From JAKZVK01 sp965261065 (GTDB taxonomy: Bacteria > Acidobacteriota > Terriglobia > Bryobacterales > UBA6623): a DNA stretch of 64,000 bases. The translations under genes were made by a program, and so were the position numbers. The notes beneath the pieces were generated by a model. That model ran no database searches. It saw nothing but the letters and a program-made list of their open reading frames with translations, and was not told where the DNA came from. The stretch is taken from NCBI GenBank assembly GCA_965261065.1, contig OZ253444.1, positions 6,262,001-6,326,000 on the forward strand, given 5' to 3'. Below are positions 18,226-27,678 of this stretch, piece after piece. The stretch's first letter is position 1; each line of letters starts with the position of its first letter.

Positions 18226-19316
18226 TTATATACGTGGTCGGCGTGCCAGCCGTTGACTAACTCGTTGAAACCCTGATTCTCGATGTCCCAGCGTTGATGG
18301 CCCAACCTTACCACCCGCGCGGTCCGAACCTGCAGTGAGGAAAGGGTCATCACCCACACCCACTCGCTGTGATGCGGATGCGGTTGGGAGTCGAGTTGCG
18401 AATACTGCTGCCAGCTCTCGACGGAACGAACCACCCGCAGCGGCTGCTGCACCTGCGGCCACGACACCAGGCCCTCGTGATCCCACCACTGGCAATCGCG
18501 ACCTTGATAGTCGCCGCGTTGGGGCGCCGTGGTCGGCCACAGCCCTTGGACGTCTTGATAGAGGTTGCGGCGCTCGTCCTTGAGCACGATCACGGCGTCT
18601 TTGCCATGCCCCAATAAGAAGTTGATAAACGGGGCGGTGGCGTAGAGAGCATCGGCCAACACGACGTCAAAGGCTCGCGGATAGGTCTCGAGAACTCGCG
18701 CCAGCAAACGGTGCGCCGCGGCCATCTCGTCCTCGCCGGGCCGTTGCGGCTCGGCGTCGAGCAACAGTCGCAGCGGTTCGGAGCCGGGGGGCGCATCGGA
18801 GAGCAACAGCAGTGTGACTTGGCGATGGTAGTATTGCATCTGCTGGCCATCGCGGCGCTGCACGGTGCGCTTCAAGCATCCTCGACAGCAACGGCGGTAG
18901 CTGGCGTGAGACTCATGGCCGTCGAGCACGGCCACGCCCAGCCCGCCGATCCCGGGCAGGGCCTTGTTGCGCTTGAGCCGTTCGTAGACGTGATGAATCG
19001 CTGCCCGCACCGCGGCGGCATCGAGCCGGCTGTAGACGCGCCCGAGGGTGTCGGCGCTGGGCATCTCGCGGCCCAACCACTGTTTCCAAAACGGTGCGGG
19101 CGCTAGCGTCTCTAACGCGTTGAGGCTGCCCAGCCGTGTCCAGAACAGCACCAGCACCGACTGCAGCACCACCCGCGTCGGGATGCGCGGCCGCGGCCTG
19201 GTGTCGCCGACGGCGGCCAGCAGCGAGTCCCGCAGACCGTAGACCTTCTCGGCGTAGTGCAGCAGGCGTCGAAGAACGTCATTCCTCCCGGCGGCTTCGG
19301 AGCCGCTTCCATTCAC
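18226..19316 (-). pseudogene. IS4-like DDE transposase, N-terminal part (split by IS1380)
   Basis: Starting from a GTG at 19316 that overlaps the DUF6788 gene, this fragment contains VLQSVLVLFWTRLGSLNALE, PSADTLGRVYSRLD, VAVLDGHESHASYRRC (first Asp), FDVVLADALYATAPFINFLL (second Asp) and RWDIENQGFNELVNGWHADH (Glu). After ADHVY the frame enters IS1380 sequence and stops at 18201. The C-terminus lies at 16361-16559. The ancestral protein was 427 residues. As it stands the enzyme lacks its last ~64 residues and is probably inactive. Confidence 0.85.
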
Positions 19317-19617
19317 GCTCGGAGACCTCGTCGAGGAGCCGTTGGAGTTGCTGGTAGGCGGCCACGGCCTGGTGGACGCGGGCCTCCCAGTGGCGGGGCA
19401 CAAACAGCTGCTGCAGTTGCCCTTGGCGATTCCGCACCAAATACAACGAGGCGTGAAGCTGACCGCGAGCACAGCGACAGGTGGGCTTGCCGCAGGTGCG
19501 TTGGCGGGGCGCCAGCGTGCCGTGCAGCAACCAGCGGCCATGGACGAGCTGCGCGATGCGGGAGCGGAGCCTACGTTCGGCATCCGAGAGATGAGAGCGA
19601 GTGGGGGCCGCCTTCAT
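19279..19617 (-). CDS. DUF6788-type small protein linked to a transposase
   Basis: The 112-residue product contains the RTCGKPTCRCARGQLHASLYL core with a Cys-x4-Cys-x-Cys pattern and a basic helical tail (VHQAVAAYQQLQRLLDEVSE). Such DUF6788 proteins regularly precede IS transposases, where a DNA-binding or accessory role is likely but unproven. Its 3' end overlaps the start of the transposase reading. It is intact although its partner is broken. Confidence 0.72.
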   Translation of the reverse strand: MKAAPTRSHLSDAERRLRSRIAQLVHGRWLLHGTLAPRQRTCGKPTCRCARGQLHASLYLVRNRQGQLQQLFVPRHWEARVHQAVAAYQQLQRLLDEVSEREWKRLRSRREE

Positions 19618-19764
19618 GACTGGTATAATTAATATATATCAGAATAACACATGGGTCAAGTCCGCCGGGGGAATGCGAATCTGCTCGGACCTGGAGGACG
19701 AGCGAAAACACTTGCTAAATCAAATGTTTCCAACCCTCAAGAAATGTGGATGCGGAACCGCTGC

Positions 19765-20103
19765 TCCGGCGGCGAAGCGTGGATTCGTCCACTGGTGCTT
19801 GAACTCGAGAATGCCGTCCATGAGGAGCAGCGACGGAATGCGTTTCCGCCGGGCGGCCCGGAGACAGCGGTCGGAATCCCAGACGTCGTTACTGAGCACC
19901 ACGAGGAGAGCCACATCGTACTGGTCGAGGATGCCGGGGTCCCAGGTTTCGTCATTGATGACCGGTAGCGAGAGGCGGTTGCGGAAGGGCTCGATGTGAT
20001 GGTCCTGCTGACGCGCGAGCGTGCGGACCACCGGGCGTCGCCCCGGGCTGAAGTCGGCTTGGACCGGCCTTGACTCGACGTGAATGGCGGCCTGGGTTGA
20101 CAT
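19765..20103 (-). pseudogene. Capsule-type glycosyltransferase, N-terminal part
   Basis: This is the start of the gene whose remainder is at 15193-16147. It encodes DQYDVALLVVLSNDVWDSDRCLRAARRKRIPSLLLMDGILEFKHQW, typical of the N-terminal domain of GT-B capsule or CDP-glycerol-type transferases. After NPRFAAG the frame runs into IS sequence and stops within the next 15 codons. It is 94 bases downstream of the methyltransferase gene, in operon order. Loss of this step could stop or change polymer assembly. Confidence 0.85.
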
Positions 20104-20197
20104 GGCGGAGTGAGCGCTTCTCAGGGGTGATGCTGCGATGGGTCCATCGTGCCGACCGGAACCGCGGGAGCTAGCACCGTACTACGCTTTCGTGAGG

Positions 20198-21010
20198 CTA
20201 TAGCTGCGTCCAAGGTGCGTCGGTGCGTAGCCAGATCGACATCGACCCGACCTCGCGGTCAAGCCTAAGCGCCGCAGGATCTTGCACCAGCATCTCTTCG
20301 CGAAGCCGCATCAGACCCGGAAGCTGCGTCGCCATGCCGCGGGCTTTCGCCATGTCGTGAAAGACGACATACCCTCGTACCTTGGGCGCCCATCGGTTGA
20401 GGTCGCGTTTCGCGCCCTCATAGGAGTGATCGCCGTCAATCAGGGCGAAATCGAAGGTGTCGGAACACTCGACGTCGTTGGTATCCGCGGTCACGAGTGT
20501 GACTCGCCGGTCTAGGTCCTTGTCCTGTAGGATGCGCCGCAAGGCATCGTCGTCCTGTGGGGCGCGGTCGATTGAAAGCAGGTTTCCGTCCTCTCCTACG
20601 GCTGCGGCGAGCAGTATCGTGCTGCCGCCGAAGAAGCGGCCGATCTCAAGGCCCGCCGGCGCTTCGAGGTCGCTTACCAGTTGGAAGATGGCGGCTGCCT
20701 CGTCCAGGTCCTGCCGCAGCACGCCCCGATTCAACGGACTTGACCAGAACAGCCCGAGGAGATCATCGAACCGGCTAATTCGCGGCGGCAGCTCGCACTC
20801 GTCCAGATGGAAGTAGCGCGGAGCGGAGAGCCTCTCAGCCATCTCGTCGGCGTAGCGCCGCCGCAATGCGTCGACAAACACGCGAGGCCGGAACCCTACA
20901 GTTTGGTCGGCCATCCAAACGACGAGCCTCTGCTTGAGGTTCAACGCTCGCGCCGGAGCATTGCCCGCTTCGCCCATGAGAAGCTCTTGCGGTGCGATCA
21001 GGTTTTCCAC
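20198..21010 (-). CDS. Class I SAM-dependent methyltransferase (Methyltransf_24 type)
   Basis: The 270-residue protein has the SAM-binding motif I LEIGRFFGGSTILLAAAVG, an acidic motif LLSIDRAP at the end of strand 2 and the motif FDFALIDGDHSYEGAKRDLNRW followed by GYVVFHD, the signature of the Methyltransf_24 group. Members in EPS loci methylate sugars, often capping the chain. A GTG start at 21010 overlaps the preceding wzx stop codon by one base. The target hydroxyl cannot be read from the sequence. Confidence 0.83.
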   Translation of the reverse strand: MENLIAPQELLMGEAGNAPARALNLKQRLVVWMADQTVGFRPRVFVDALRRRYADEMAERLSAPRYFHLDECELPPRISRFDDLLGLFWSSPLNRGVLRQDLDEAAAIFQLVSDLEAPAGLEIGRFFGGSTILLAAAVGEDGNLLSIDRAPQDDDALRRILQDKDLDRRVTLVTADTNDVECSDTFDFALIDGDHSYEGAKRDLNRWAPKVRGYVVFHDMAKARGMATQLPGLMRLREEMLVQDPAALRLDREVGSMSIWLRTDAPWTQL

Positions 21011-22599
21011 TACGGACCTACCATTGCCGGAATGACTCTGCCCACGCGGGTGCGCAGGTCTTCACTGCCAATGGCCCACCACGCTGCCGCAAGCACGCAG
21101 CCGCTCATGACCGCCATCGCCAAACCCGCGCCGAGATAGCCGCCCACCTCTCCGGCGAGCCAACGAGCCAAGCACGTGATTGGGAGAAGAAGAGCAACTA
21201 GAATATAGGCCCTGCCGACGGAAAAGCTTGGGCCCTTCGCGGCCGAACCGCCCAAGACCCCTCTCGTCAATAGTTGCAAGTACCAACACGAAGTGGCCAC
21301 GGCGGCGAGGGACGTCGAGATCACAATTCCCAGCAGCCCCAACCAGCGCCCCAGTATCCAACTGAACAACAAATTGAGCCCGCCCTCCGACAGCCGGCTG
21401 AGTGCCTGCGGCCGGACCACCTTTGCGGCCGACAGCAGAGCGCGCTTGGGCAGTATCCAGGCCCGGGCCACGAGCGCTACCGCCAGGGCGGCGTCAAGCA
21501 TCCAACCGCCGTAGTATTTCGCACCCACCCACGCGGTAACGAACGTCTCGTTGGCGGCCCAAATTGCCAACGCCGCCGCACAGGCCGCGACGAGAGCGGC
21601 CCGCTCGACGCTGCCGTAAACCCGCGCCGCGCCATCGCGACGGCCCTCGCCGAGCAGCTCTCCCATCGCCGGACGCGCGCTGTTGACGATCGGTCCCAGC
21701 AAGGTTTCCGCTAGGGTATAAAGGCGGCTGGTCAGGTAAAGAACCGCGACGGCTTCGAGCGATACGAGCTTCGCCGCGAAGGCGCGGTCGGTGGCCAGAA
21801 TGAACAAGCCTCCCAGCCCGCCCACGCTGAACCAGAATCCCAGCTCGGACAGTTGGCGGACCGCCGGCCAGGACACGTGCCGCGGGCTCAGCCGGAAACC
21901 CGAGATACCTCTGCGGCTTTCGAGGAACGCCAGCAGCGTCCCAACGACTGAACCGGCCAAGTGCGCCCAAGCAAGCGAGAGCAGCCCATATCCGGATACC
22001 AGGAACGAAACGGCAAGGCCGGCCCGCACCATTGCAACGGCGAACTGAATGAGGTTGTCGACGTGGGCCCGCCGATAGGCCGTCAATACGGCCCCGAACG
22101 TTCTCGAAGCAACAACCACCGCTGTACTGACGCCAAGCACAACGACCAGGGTTTGTGCATTCGCGATGTGCGCCATCGGCACTTCGAGCAGGCGTGGAAC
22201 GACGCCGCTGACCCCCGCCGCGAGCACTACGATCAAGCAGGCGAGTACAAGCTGGCCATGGAACGCGGAACTCACGTATCGCACCAAAGGGAAGCGATCT
22301 CTCGTTTTCCAGTGGCGGGACAGCTCGACCTGAAGTCCCGCCGACAGCCCGAGGTCGCAGACGCCGAGCCACGAGGCGACACCTATCGCCAAGGCGTACA
22401 AGCCGTACTCTGACGGATCGAGAAAGCCTAAGACAAACGGGGTCAGCCAGAATCCAACGATCACTCCCGCGATGCGGTTTAGTTGGACGCTCGCTAGAGC
22501 CAGGAGGTATGATTTCGCTCGAGTCGGGTGTGACAAGCTACCGGGTGTACCAAGCCGTGGAGTGTGACCAGTTACGGGGTGATGGGCCGGCACGTTCAT
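21010..22599 (-). CDS. Wzx-like polysaccharide flippase (MOP superfamily)
   Basis: The 529-residue protein has about 12 to 14 transmembrane helices and starts with the typical MOP exporter region RAKSYLLALASVQLNRIAGVIVGFWLTPFVLG. Proteins of this class flip undecaprenyl-linked repeat units across the inner membrane. With a Wzy-like polymerase and Wzz/kinase in the same operon, this supports a Wzx/Wzy-dependent pathway. The ATG at 22599 overlaps the upstream stop as ATGA; a longer reading to 22698 overlaps the kinase. Confidence 0.88.
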   Translation of the reverse strand: MNVPAHHPVTGHTPRLGTPGSLSHPTRAKSYLLALASVQLNRIAGVIVGFWLTPFVLGFLDPSEYGLYALAIGVASWLGVCDLGLSAGLQVELSRHWKTRDRFPLVRYVSSAFHGQLVLACLIVVLAAGVSGVVPRLLEVPMAHIANAQTLVVVLGVSTAVVVASRTFGAVLTAYRRAHVDNLIQFAVAMVRAGLAVSFLVSGYGLLSLAWAHLAGSVVGTLLAFLESRRGISGFRLSPRHVSWPAVRQLSELGFWFSVGGLGGLFILATDRAFAAKLVSLEAVAVLYLTSRLYTLAETLLGPIVNSARPAMGELLGEGRRDGAARVYGSVERAALVAACAAALAIWAANETFVTAWVGAKYYGGWMLDAALAVALVARAWILPKRALLSAAKVVRPQALSRLSEGGLNLLFSWILGRWLGLLGIVISTSLAAVATSCWYLQLLTRGVLGGSAAKGPSFSVGRAYILVALLLPITCLARWLAGEVGGYLGAGLAMAVMSGCVLAAAWWAIGSEDLRTRVGRVIPAMVGP

Positions 22600-24989
22600 G
22601 CGCCGGTTGCGGCCGCCCGCGTATGCTGAGACTCCGGCACGAATGTCGCGCGGGGGTCGGGGGCGTAGTAATAGTCGTGTTGACCGGAGACGACCCAACG
22701 GTTCAGCACGGTGCCGAGGACGCGGCTGCCGTCTGCAGTTAGACGGTCCTCGGCCGCACGCGCCGCCTCACGCGTGGTCGAGCCCGCACGCAGAACGAGG
22801 ATCACGCCGTCCGCGTGGCGGCCGATGATTCGGGCATCGGCGATCGGCATGATCGGGGGCGTGTCGATCAAGATCACGTCGAATTGCTGTCGAAGCGCTG
22901 AGAGTAGTTGGGAGACCCGTGGGCCGTGGAGGAGGTTCGACGCCTGCTCGCTCGCGGGCCCGCTCGGTAGAACGTACAGTCCTGGGACGCCAGTGGCACG
23001 AACTGCTGGATGAGCCACCGCGTCAACGGGTGAACGATCAATCTCGCGCGCGTCGCGGAGGAGGCTGCTCAATCCCAATGAGTCGTCGACACCGAACACG
23101 TTGTGGAGGCGGGGACGGTGTAGGTCCCCGTCGACGAGCAAGACCCTACGCTGGACCTGCGCCAGTGAGATCGCCAGGTTACAGGTGACCGTAGTCTTAC
23201 CCTCCTCAGGCGATGGGCTTGTCACAACCAGCACGGGACAAGGCTCGAACCATCGACTCGCAAAGAGAAGAGAGGTCAGGGTGGCCCGAAAGCTCTCCTT
23301 CAAGATCGGGTTTCCGGCCTGCTCGACAGACCGTTCCGGCAGGAGGTTGTCAGGGTGCGGTGCGTCTGGCGCGGCCAGGCGCCGGGGACGCAGACTACCG
23401 CCGCGGCCTCTGGCGTAGCGAATACGAAGGCGCACCGGCCGCTGTGGGGAACCAAGCCACGGGATCGGCCCAACGCAGGGGATCGCGCCGAGTTCAGGTG
23501 TGCGAAGACAGCCAAGGGCGTCCCCCGGCACCCGGATCGTATTGTCGGTCGCCTCGCGCACCCAGGCCATCGCAACACCGGCGAACAGCCCGGCAAACAG
23601 CCCCATCATCGTTAGGAGCACATGATTCGGCTTGTAGGGCTCCACGGCTGGACGTGCGCGGTCCACGATGCGAACGGCACTGGCGCTCAGCGCCGAGGCG
23701 ACTCCGGTCTCCTTGACCTTCTTAAGAAGGCCGTCGTACAGCTCGCGGTTGGTCTCGACTTCGCGCTTGAGAATGTTGTAGCGGATCGATTTCACGGCAT
23801 GCTCGGAGACGATCTGCGACTGCCGGGCGTAGTCATCGGCGAGCAACGTTTCCCGGCGCAGAGCCGCCTCGTAGTCGTTGCGAATTCTCTCGATGACGGC
23901 GCCGCGTTCGTGCTTGATCGCCGCCTTCATCTCGTCGATCTGCGCGGCGAGACGTTTGACTTGATGATGGGCCGGCGTGAAGGTCGAATTCAGTTCCGCG
24001 TGCTGCCGTTTCAAGTCCGTGAGGCTAAGTTGGTATTGCCGCAACGGCCCCGCGTCGAGAACGGTGGGTAGCGATTCGGCCTCTGCGCCCGCGGTCATCT
24101 CGAAGGCCGACTGCTTGGCGATGCGCTCGCCGCTAACGTGGGACAGCTCCCGCTGCAACTGCCGAAGCCGTTCCTCCGACACGCTCTCCTGCGCCGAAAC
24201 GAACATCAACCCGCTGGCACGTGCATACCCTTGCAGGCTTTCCTCGGAGGCCTGTAGCCGCTCACGGAGCTCAGCGAGCTGACGGTCGAGCCACTTTTCG
24301 GTGTGCCTCGTCGTTTCCCAGCGCGCGGCGAGGTTTTCCTCTATGTACAGGTCGGCGAGGGTGTTCAGAAAACCGGCCGCGATGTCGGGATCGCTCGAGT
24401 CCGTTGCCAACTCGAGGATGCGCGTCTCGCCGGGCGCTCGCACCGCGAGGCTGATGGCCGCCAGGGACAGAGCCGTGTCACGCGGCGCGGCAGCCGGCCC
24501 GTCGGCTAAACCTAGATCTCGCTTCCAGCGTGCCAAGGGCGAAGCCTGCTCCGGCGCGGGCTGGAACTGCAAGCGGGCCAGTGTCCGGTCAATGAGCCCC
24601 TGGCTCCCCAGAATCGCAGCCTCCGTAGGAATTTCCCACGGCGACGGCGCACCACCGCCACCACGAATAGGGCTGACGGCCGCCATGTTCAGAAAAGCTT
24701 CGTTGAGACCCTGTACCTCCAGTGACGTGGTTGCTCGATAGACCGGCGTCTGAGCGAGGGCGAAGAGCAGCCCGACGGCCGCGCCCGCCACCGAGAGCAA
24801 CAGAAGGGTCGCCCTGTGCCTAGCCACAATCCTCGACAAGCCGGCCAAGCCACTACCCGCCGCCGGCAGAGGGGCGTCACCTCGCGGAAAGCCGTCACCC
24901 GCAGCAACAAGGCGGGCCGGCGGGGCTGCCTGAGGCGCCGCCGGCCCGACTGTATGGGAGACAGGGGGAAGATTTTGTTTCCTATTCAT
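22596..24989 (-). CDS. Wzz-BY-kinase fusion (polysaccharide co-polymerase/tyrosine autokinase)
   Basis: The 797-residue protein joins a Wzz domain (first TM ~residues 57-75, LLLLSVAGAAVGLLFAL), a long periplasmic coiled coil (~240-400), the second TM (~460-480, LLTMMGLFAGLFAGVAMAWV) and a cytoplasmic kinase. The kinase has Walker A SPSPEEGKTTVTCNLA, A' RRVLLVDGDLHRP and B FDVILIDTPP. The C-terminal tail has a Tyr triplet (HDYYY) as the likely autophosphorylation cluster. It controls chain length and export. The fused form is typical of many Gram-negative EPS systems. No cognate Wzb phosphatase or Wza outer-membrane porin is visible in this window. Confidence 0.92.
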   Translation of the reverse strand: MNRKQNLPPVSHTVGPAAPQAAPPARLVAAGDGFPRGDAPLPAAGSGLAGLSRIVARHRATLLLLSVAGAAVGLLFALAQTPVYRATTSLEVQGLNEAFLNMAAVSPIRGGGGAPSPWEIPTEAAILGSQGLIDRTLARLQFQPAPEQASPLARWKRDLGLADGPAAAPRDTALSLAAISLAVRAPGETRILELATDSSDPDIAAGFLNTLADLYIEENLAARWETTRHTEKWLDRQLAELRERLQASEESLQGYARASGLMFVSAQESVSEERLRQLQRELSHVSGERIAKQSAFEMTAGAEAESLPTVLDAGPLRQYQLSLTDLKRQHAELNSTFTPAHHQVKRLAAQIDEMKAAIKHERGAVIERIRNDYEAALRRETLLADDYARQSQIVSEHAVKSIRYNILKREVETNRELYDGLLKKVKETGVASALSASAVRIVDRARPAVEPYKPNHVLLTMMGLFAGLFAGVAMAWVREATDNTIRVPGDALGCLRTPELGAIPCVGPIPWLGSPQRPVRLRIRYARGRGGSLRPRRLAAPDAPHPDNLLPERSVEQAGNPILKESFRATLTSLLFASRWFEPCPVLVVTSPSPEEGKTTVTCNLAISLAQVQRRVLLVDGDLHRPRLHNVFGVDDSLGLSSLLRDAREIDRSPVDAVAHPAVRATGVPGLYVLPSGPASEQASNLLHGPRVSQLLSALRQQFDVILIDTPPIMPIADARIIGRHADGVILVLRAGSTTREAARAAEDRLTADGSRVLGTVLNRWVVSGQHDYYYAPDPRATFVPESQHTRAAATGA

Positions 24990-25104
24990 GGGAGTGCGGC
25001 TTAGTCACCCGCTTCGATCTCGTAGAGCTTCGACCTCATGGAGCAGCGCCGCGACCGAGACAGCAGTGGCCTCTAGGGACTTCGAGCGACGCACTGTCAA
25101 GGCG

Positions 25105-25791
25105 TCAACGCGCAGCCGCGACGCGCCCGCGGCTCGCCAAGCCGAACCGCCGGGCCGGCCTCCGGCTGCCGGTCTCGTGCTGTGGCGGTGGCATGATGGG
25201 CATTACCCAACTCTGATCAACCTCTACTGCAACGGCTCGATGCAGCAGCGAAACCGTGATCACGAGACGGCAGGATCCCTTCGTGCGTTCGAGCACACCT
25301 TCACATCCAAATAGCGGCCCATTCCGAACCCGCACCCACTGCCCTTCTCGAAGCGCACTACAGGGAGACAACGCCACCCCCGAGCCGACGATCGTCCGCA
25401 CGGCTTCAATCTCGCGCTCGTCGATCGGTTCCGGCCCTTCCATCCTCCCGACAACCGAACGTACTCCGGGAACCTGCAAAGCCGCGGAGTGCTCGCCGTG
25501 GGACAACCGGCAGAACAGATACGTCGGGAACAGTGGCAGATCCACAAGCCTATAGCGGTCCGACCATCGCCGCTTCGCCTGGTACAGAGGCAGAAACGCC
25601 TCCAGGTCCCTCTGCCATAGCACCCGTACGACCATCTTCTCGTGACGAGCCCGCACGCTCAGGGCAAACCAGCGCTTGGGCTCAACCGAAAGCCCGTTGT
25701 GCTGATTGATCTGCGTGACGATACTGTGTGGTTGCGCTGAAGAGCCGCGAGGCATGCTCCCGCCCTCTGAGTCCCAGACTGAGGGGCTCAC
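25105..25791 (-). CDS. NusG-like transcription antiterminator (UpxY/RfaH/LoaP type)
   Basis: The 228-residue product has an NGN domain (RWFALSVRARHEKMVVRVLWQRDLEAFLP, RRWSDRYRLVDLPLFPTYLFCRL) followed by a KOW domain (LREGQWVRVRNGPLFGCEGVLER). Specialised NusG paralogues at the head of surface-polysaccharide operons prevent premature termination of the long transcript, recruited at the 5' leader. It is the first gene of the block, 115 bases before the Wzz-kinase gene, and is preceded by an unusually AT-rich leader. An ATG at 25755 is an alternative start. Confidence 0.88.
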   Translation of the reverse strand: MSPSVWDSEGGSMPRGSSAQPHSIVTQINQHNGLSVEPKRWFALSVRARHEKMVVRVLWQRDLEAFLPLYQAKRRWSDRYRLVDLPLFPTYLFCRLSHGEHSAALQVPGVRSVVGRMEGPEPIDEREIEAVRTIVGSGVALSPCSALREGQWVRVRNGPLFGCEGVLERTKGSCRLVITVSLLHRAVAVEVDQSWVMPIMPPPQHETGSRRPARRFGLASRGRVAAAR

Positions 25792-26364
25792 TTGGCCTGC
25801 CCTCGCCCTTGATGGAAGGCAGTCTGTGATTGCAGGGATGTCATCCCGGCGGCCGGCGGCGCCTTGTCGGCGCTACGCGGACTACGGCTCTGCGGCCGTC
25901 GAGACGTCCAACGAAGGAGCGTCGTGATGGGTTACACAAGATTTTGTACCATGCATACGGAGAATATGTCAAATGTTTTAGGTAAAATTTAGTAAATATC
26001 TATAGCTACTATTAAGTTTCTCAGCATCGGTGTCGTTATCGGCGAGATCGCATCGCCGATGTTGAGCTTGCAGAGGGCTTGAGCCAGACTCGGTAGATAT
26101 CAATAACCTGTTGATTATAAACCACTTTACTGGTTAAGTACTGGCAGTAACATTACGCTGCCGTACGGTCTCCTGTGGTGCGCGGTAGCGGCATCCGCAA
26201 AGCGATGAGAATGTTTTGGAGGTCTCGGATCTCGCCCTGCGCTGCCCGCTTGGCCCGGCTCAACGTGGGTGGCTGCATCGCCGTTGCGGAGTGCACAGCC
26301 GCTTCCATTTGTTCTTAGTTGGACGCCGGAATCGAGTCAGCCGCCAGAAGCCTTCTCGGCATGG
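25792..26364. promoter_or_regulatory. AT-rich upstream region of the EPS operon
   Basis: This gap holds the probable promoter and leader of the EPS operon. Positions ~25930-26035 are strikingly AT-rich for this genome. A perfect hairpin, ATCGGCGA (26038-26045) with TCGCCGAT (26053-26060) and a 7-base loop, lies just beyond. I cannot identify a definite -35/-10 pair or an ops-like element. A weak small ORF occupies part of it. Confidence 0.45.
26153..26308 (-). CDS. Possible 51-residue hypothetical protein
   Basis: A short minus-strand frame from an ATG to TAA encodes a helix-prone product (LSRAKRAAQGEIRDLQNILIALR). It has no recognisable family and may be chance or a remnant. It is reported because it is too short for ordinary ORF listings and lies in an otherwise empty region. 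Confidence 0.2.
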   Translation of the reverse strand: MEAAVHSATAMQPPTLSRAKRAAQGEIRDLQNILIALRMPLPRTTGDRTAA

Positions 26365-27678
26365 CTACAACGACGAAAGCACCTGACGAATGCGATCGAC
26401 CGCGAACTCGATATGAGTTCGCTCGGCAACTAGCGGCGGCGCAATGAGCAAGGCATCGCCAGTAGCCTTCACGAGCACGCCACTCTTGTAGAGCCGGGCG
26501 AACACCTCCGACCCCACGCTGCCTGGAGCGCCATGCGGCTCGAGGTCAACACCTCCGAGCATTCCGTAGCCCCGAATATCGGTGACGGCGGTGATATCTT
26601 GCAGTGAGAAAAGCGCGTCCAGAAAAACAGGACTCATCTCAGCAGCGCGAGCGAAGAGGTCGTCGCGGCGATAGATCTCCAAGGCGGCCAAGCCGGCCGT
26701 GACCGGTCCCGGTGCACCCGAATAGGTGTAACCGTGGAAGAACTCGATGCCACCCTCCGCGCCGGACTCGACGACCGCCTGATGGATTTGGTTTTTGACG
26801 GCAACGGCACCCAGCGGCATGCAGCCATTCGTTAGTGCCTTCGCCATCGTGATGATGTCCGGCGTAACATCGAAAGCCTGCGCGGCGAACGGCCGCCCAA
26901 GCCTGCCGAAGCCGGTGATGACCTCGTCAAAGATCAGCAGGATGCCGCTACGGTCGCAGATGTCGCGCAGGCGCTGGAGGTATCCCTTGGGTGGCACAAG
27001 TACTCCGCTCGAACCCGAGATCGGCTCCACGATGCACGCCGCAATCGTGTCGCCGTGAATCTCGACAAAGCGCTCAAGATCGTCAGCGAGATAGGCGCCC
27101 TCGTCAGGCAACCCTTGCGTGAAGCGGTTCTCCGGCAGCCAGGTGTGGCGCAAGTGCACGACGTTCGGCAGTCCCGTGCTGAATACTTGGCGGTTGCGCG
27201 CGATGCCCCCGACGGCAAGGCCGCCGAAGTTCATCCCGTGATAAGCCCGCTCGCGCCCCACGAAGCGGTTGCGATGGCCGTCGCCGCGGGCGCGGTGGTA
27301 GGCGAGAGCAATCTTCAGCGCCGTGTCGACCGACTCCGAGCCCGAGTTCGTGAAGAAGACGCGGTCGATGCCTTCGGGTGTCAGCTCTGTCACCTGCCGG
27401 GCCAGCTCGAACGAGCCGGGAAAGCCAAGTTGGAAGTGCGGCGTATAGTCCAGCTCACCCAGTTGGCGTGCCACGGCTTCGCGGATCTCCGGCCGATTGT
27501 GTCCGGCGGCGACGCAGAAAAGGCCTGAGCAGGCGTCGAGGATCTTGTCGCCCTGGTCGTTCCAGTAGTACATTCCTTCCGCGCGCACCATCAGGATGGG
27601 ATCGCGCTTGAAGGCACGGTTGGCCGTAAAAGGCATCCAATGCTCGTCGAGCGAAAGGGTGGTTGGGGTGGTGGTCAT
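26365..27678 (-). CDS. Class III PLP aminotransferase (omega-amino acid:pyruvate type)
   Basis: The 437-residue protein matches class III aminotransferases close to beta-alanine/omega-amino acid:pyruvate transaminases. It starts DEHWMPFTANRAFKRDP, has a cofactor phosphate site FTNSGSESVDTALKIAL, the Asp that contacts the PLP ring in LLIFDEVITGFGRLG, and the Schiff-base lysine in ITMAKALTNGCMPLGAV. It moves amino groups from omega-amino acids to pyruvate in the cytoplasm. It stands alone, unconnected to the EPS block on the other side of a 573-base gap. Confidence 0.9.
   Translation of the reverse strand: MTTTPTTLSLDEHWMPFTANRAFKRDPILMVRAEGMYYWNDQGDKILDACSGLFCVAAGHNRPEIREAVARQLGELDYTPHFQLGFPGSFELARQVTELTPEGIDRVFFTNSGSESVDTALKIALAYHRARGDGHRNRFVGRERAYHGMNFGGLAVGGIARNRQVFSTGLPNVVHLRHTWLPENRFTQGLPDEGAYLADDLERFVEIHGDTIAACIVEPISGSSGVLVPPKGYLQRLRDICDRSGILLIFDEVITGFGRLGRPFAAQAFDVTPDIITMAKALTNGCMPLGAVAVKNQIHQAVVESGAEGGIEFFHGYTYSGAPGPVTAGLAALEIYRRDDLFARAAEMSPVFLDALFSLQDITAVTDIRGYGMLGGVDLEPHGAPGSVGSEVFARLYKSGVLVKATGDALLIAPPLVAERTHIEFAVDRIRQVLSSL

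Larger units (their letters stand above)
16148..19764 (-). mobile_element. DUF6788-associated DDE insertion sequence, itself interrupted by IS1380
   Basis: The ends GCAGCGATTCCGCA (16148) and, inverted at 19764, GCAGCGGTTCCGCA match at 13 of 14 bases. They are flanked by TCCGGCG at 16141-16147 and 19765-19771, a 7-bp (possibly up to 9-bp) target duplication. Without the internal IS1380 the element is about 1.95 kb. It encodes a DUF6788 protein and an IS4-like DDE transposase, and it landed in the capsule glycosyltransferase gene. The family name cannot be fixed without ISfinder; ISNCY is a candidate. Confidence 0.82.

Noticed and set aside
26138..26165. Sigma-54 promoter (TGGCAG...GC) upstream of the EPS operon
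   Set aside because: The -12 element does not match TTGC at the required spacing and the orientation does not suit the operon.
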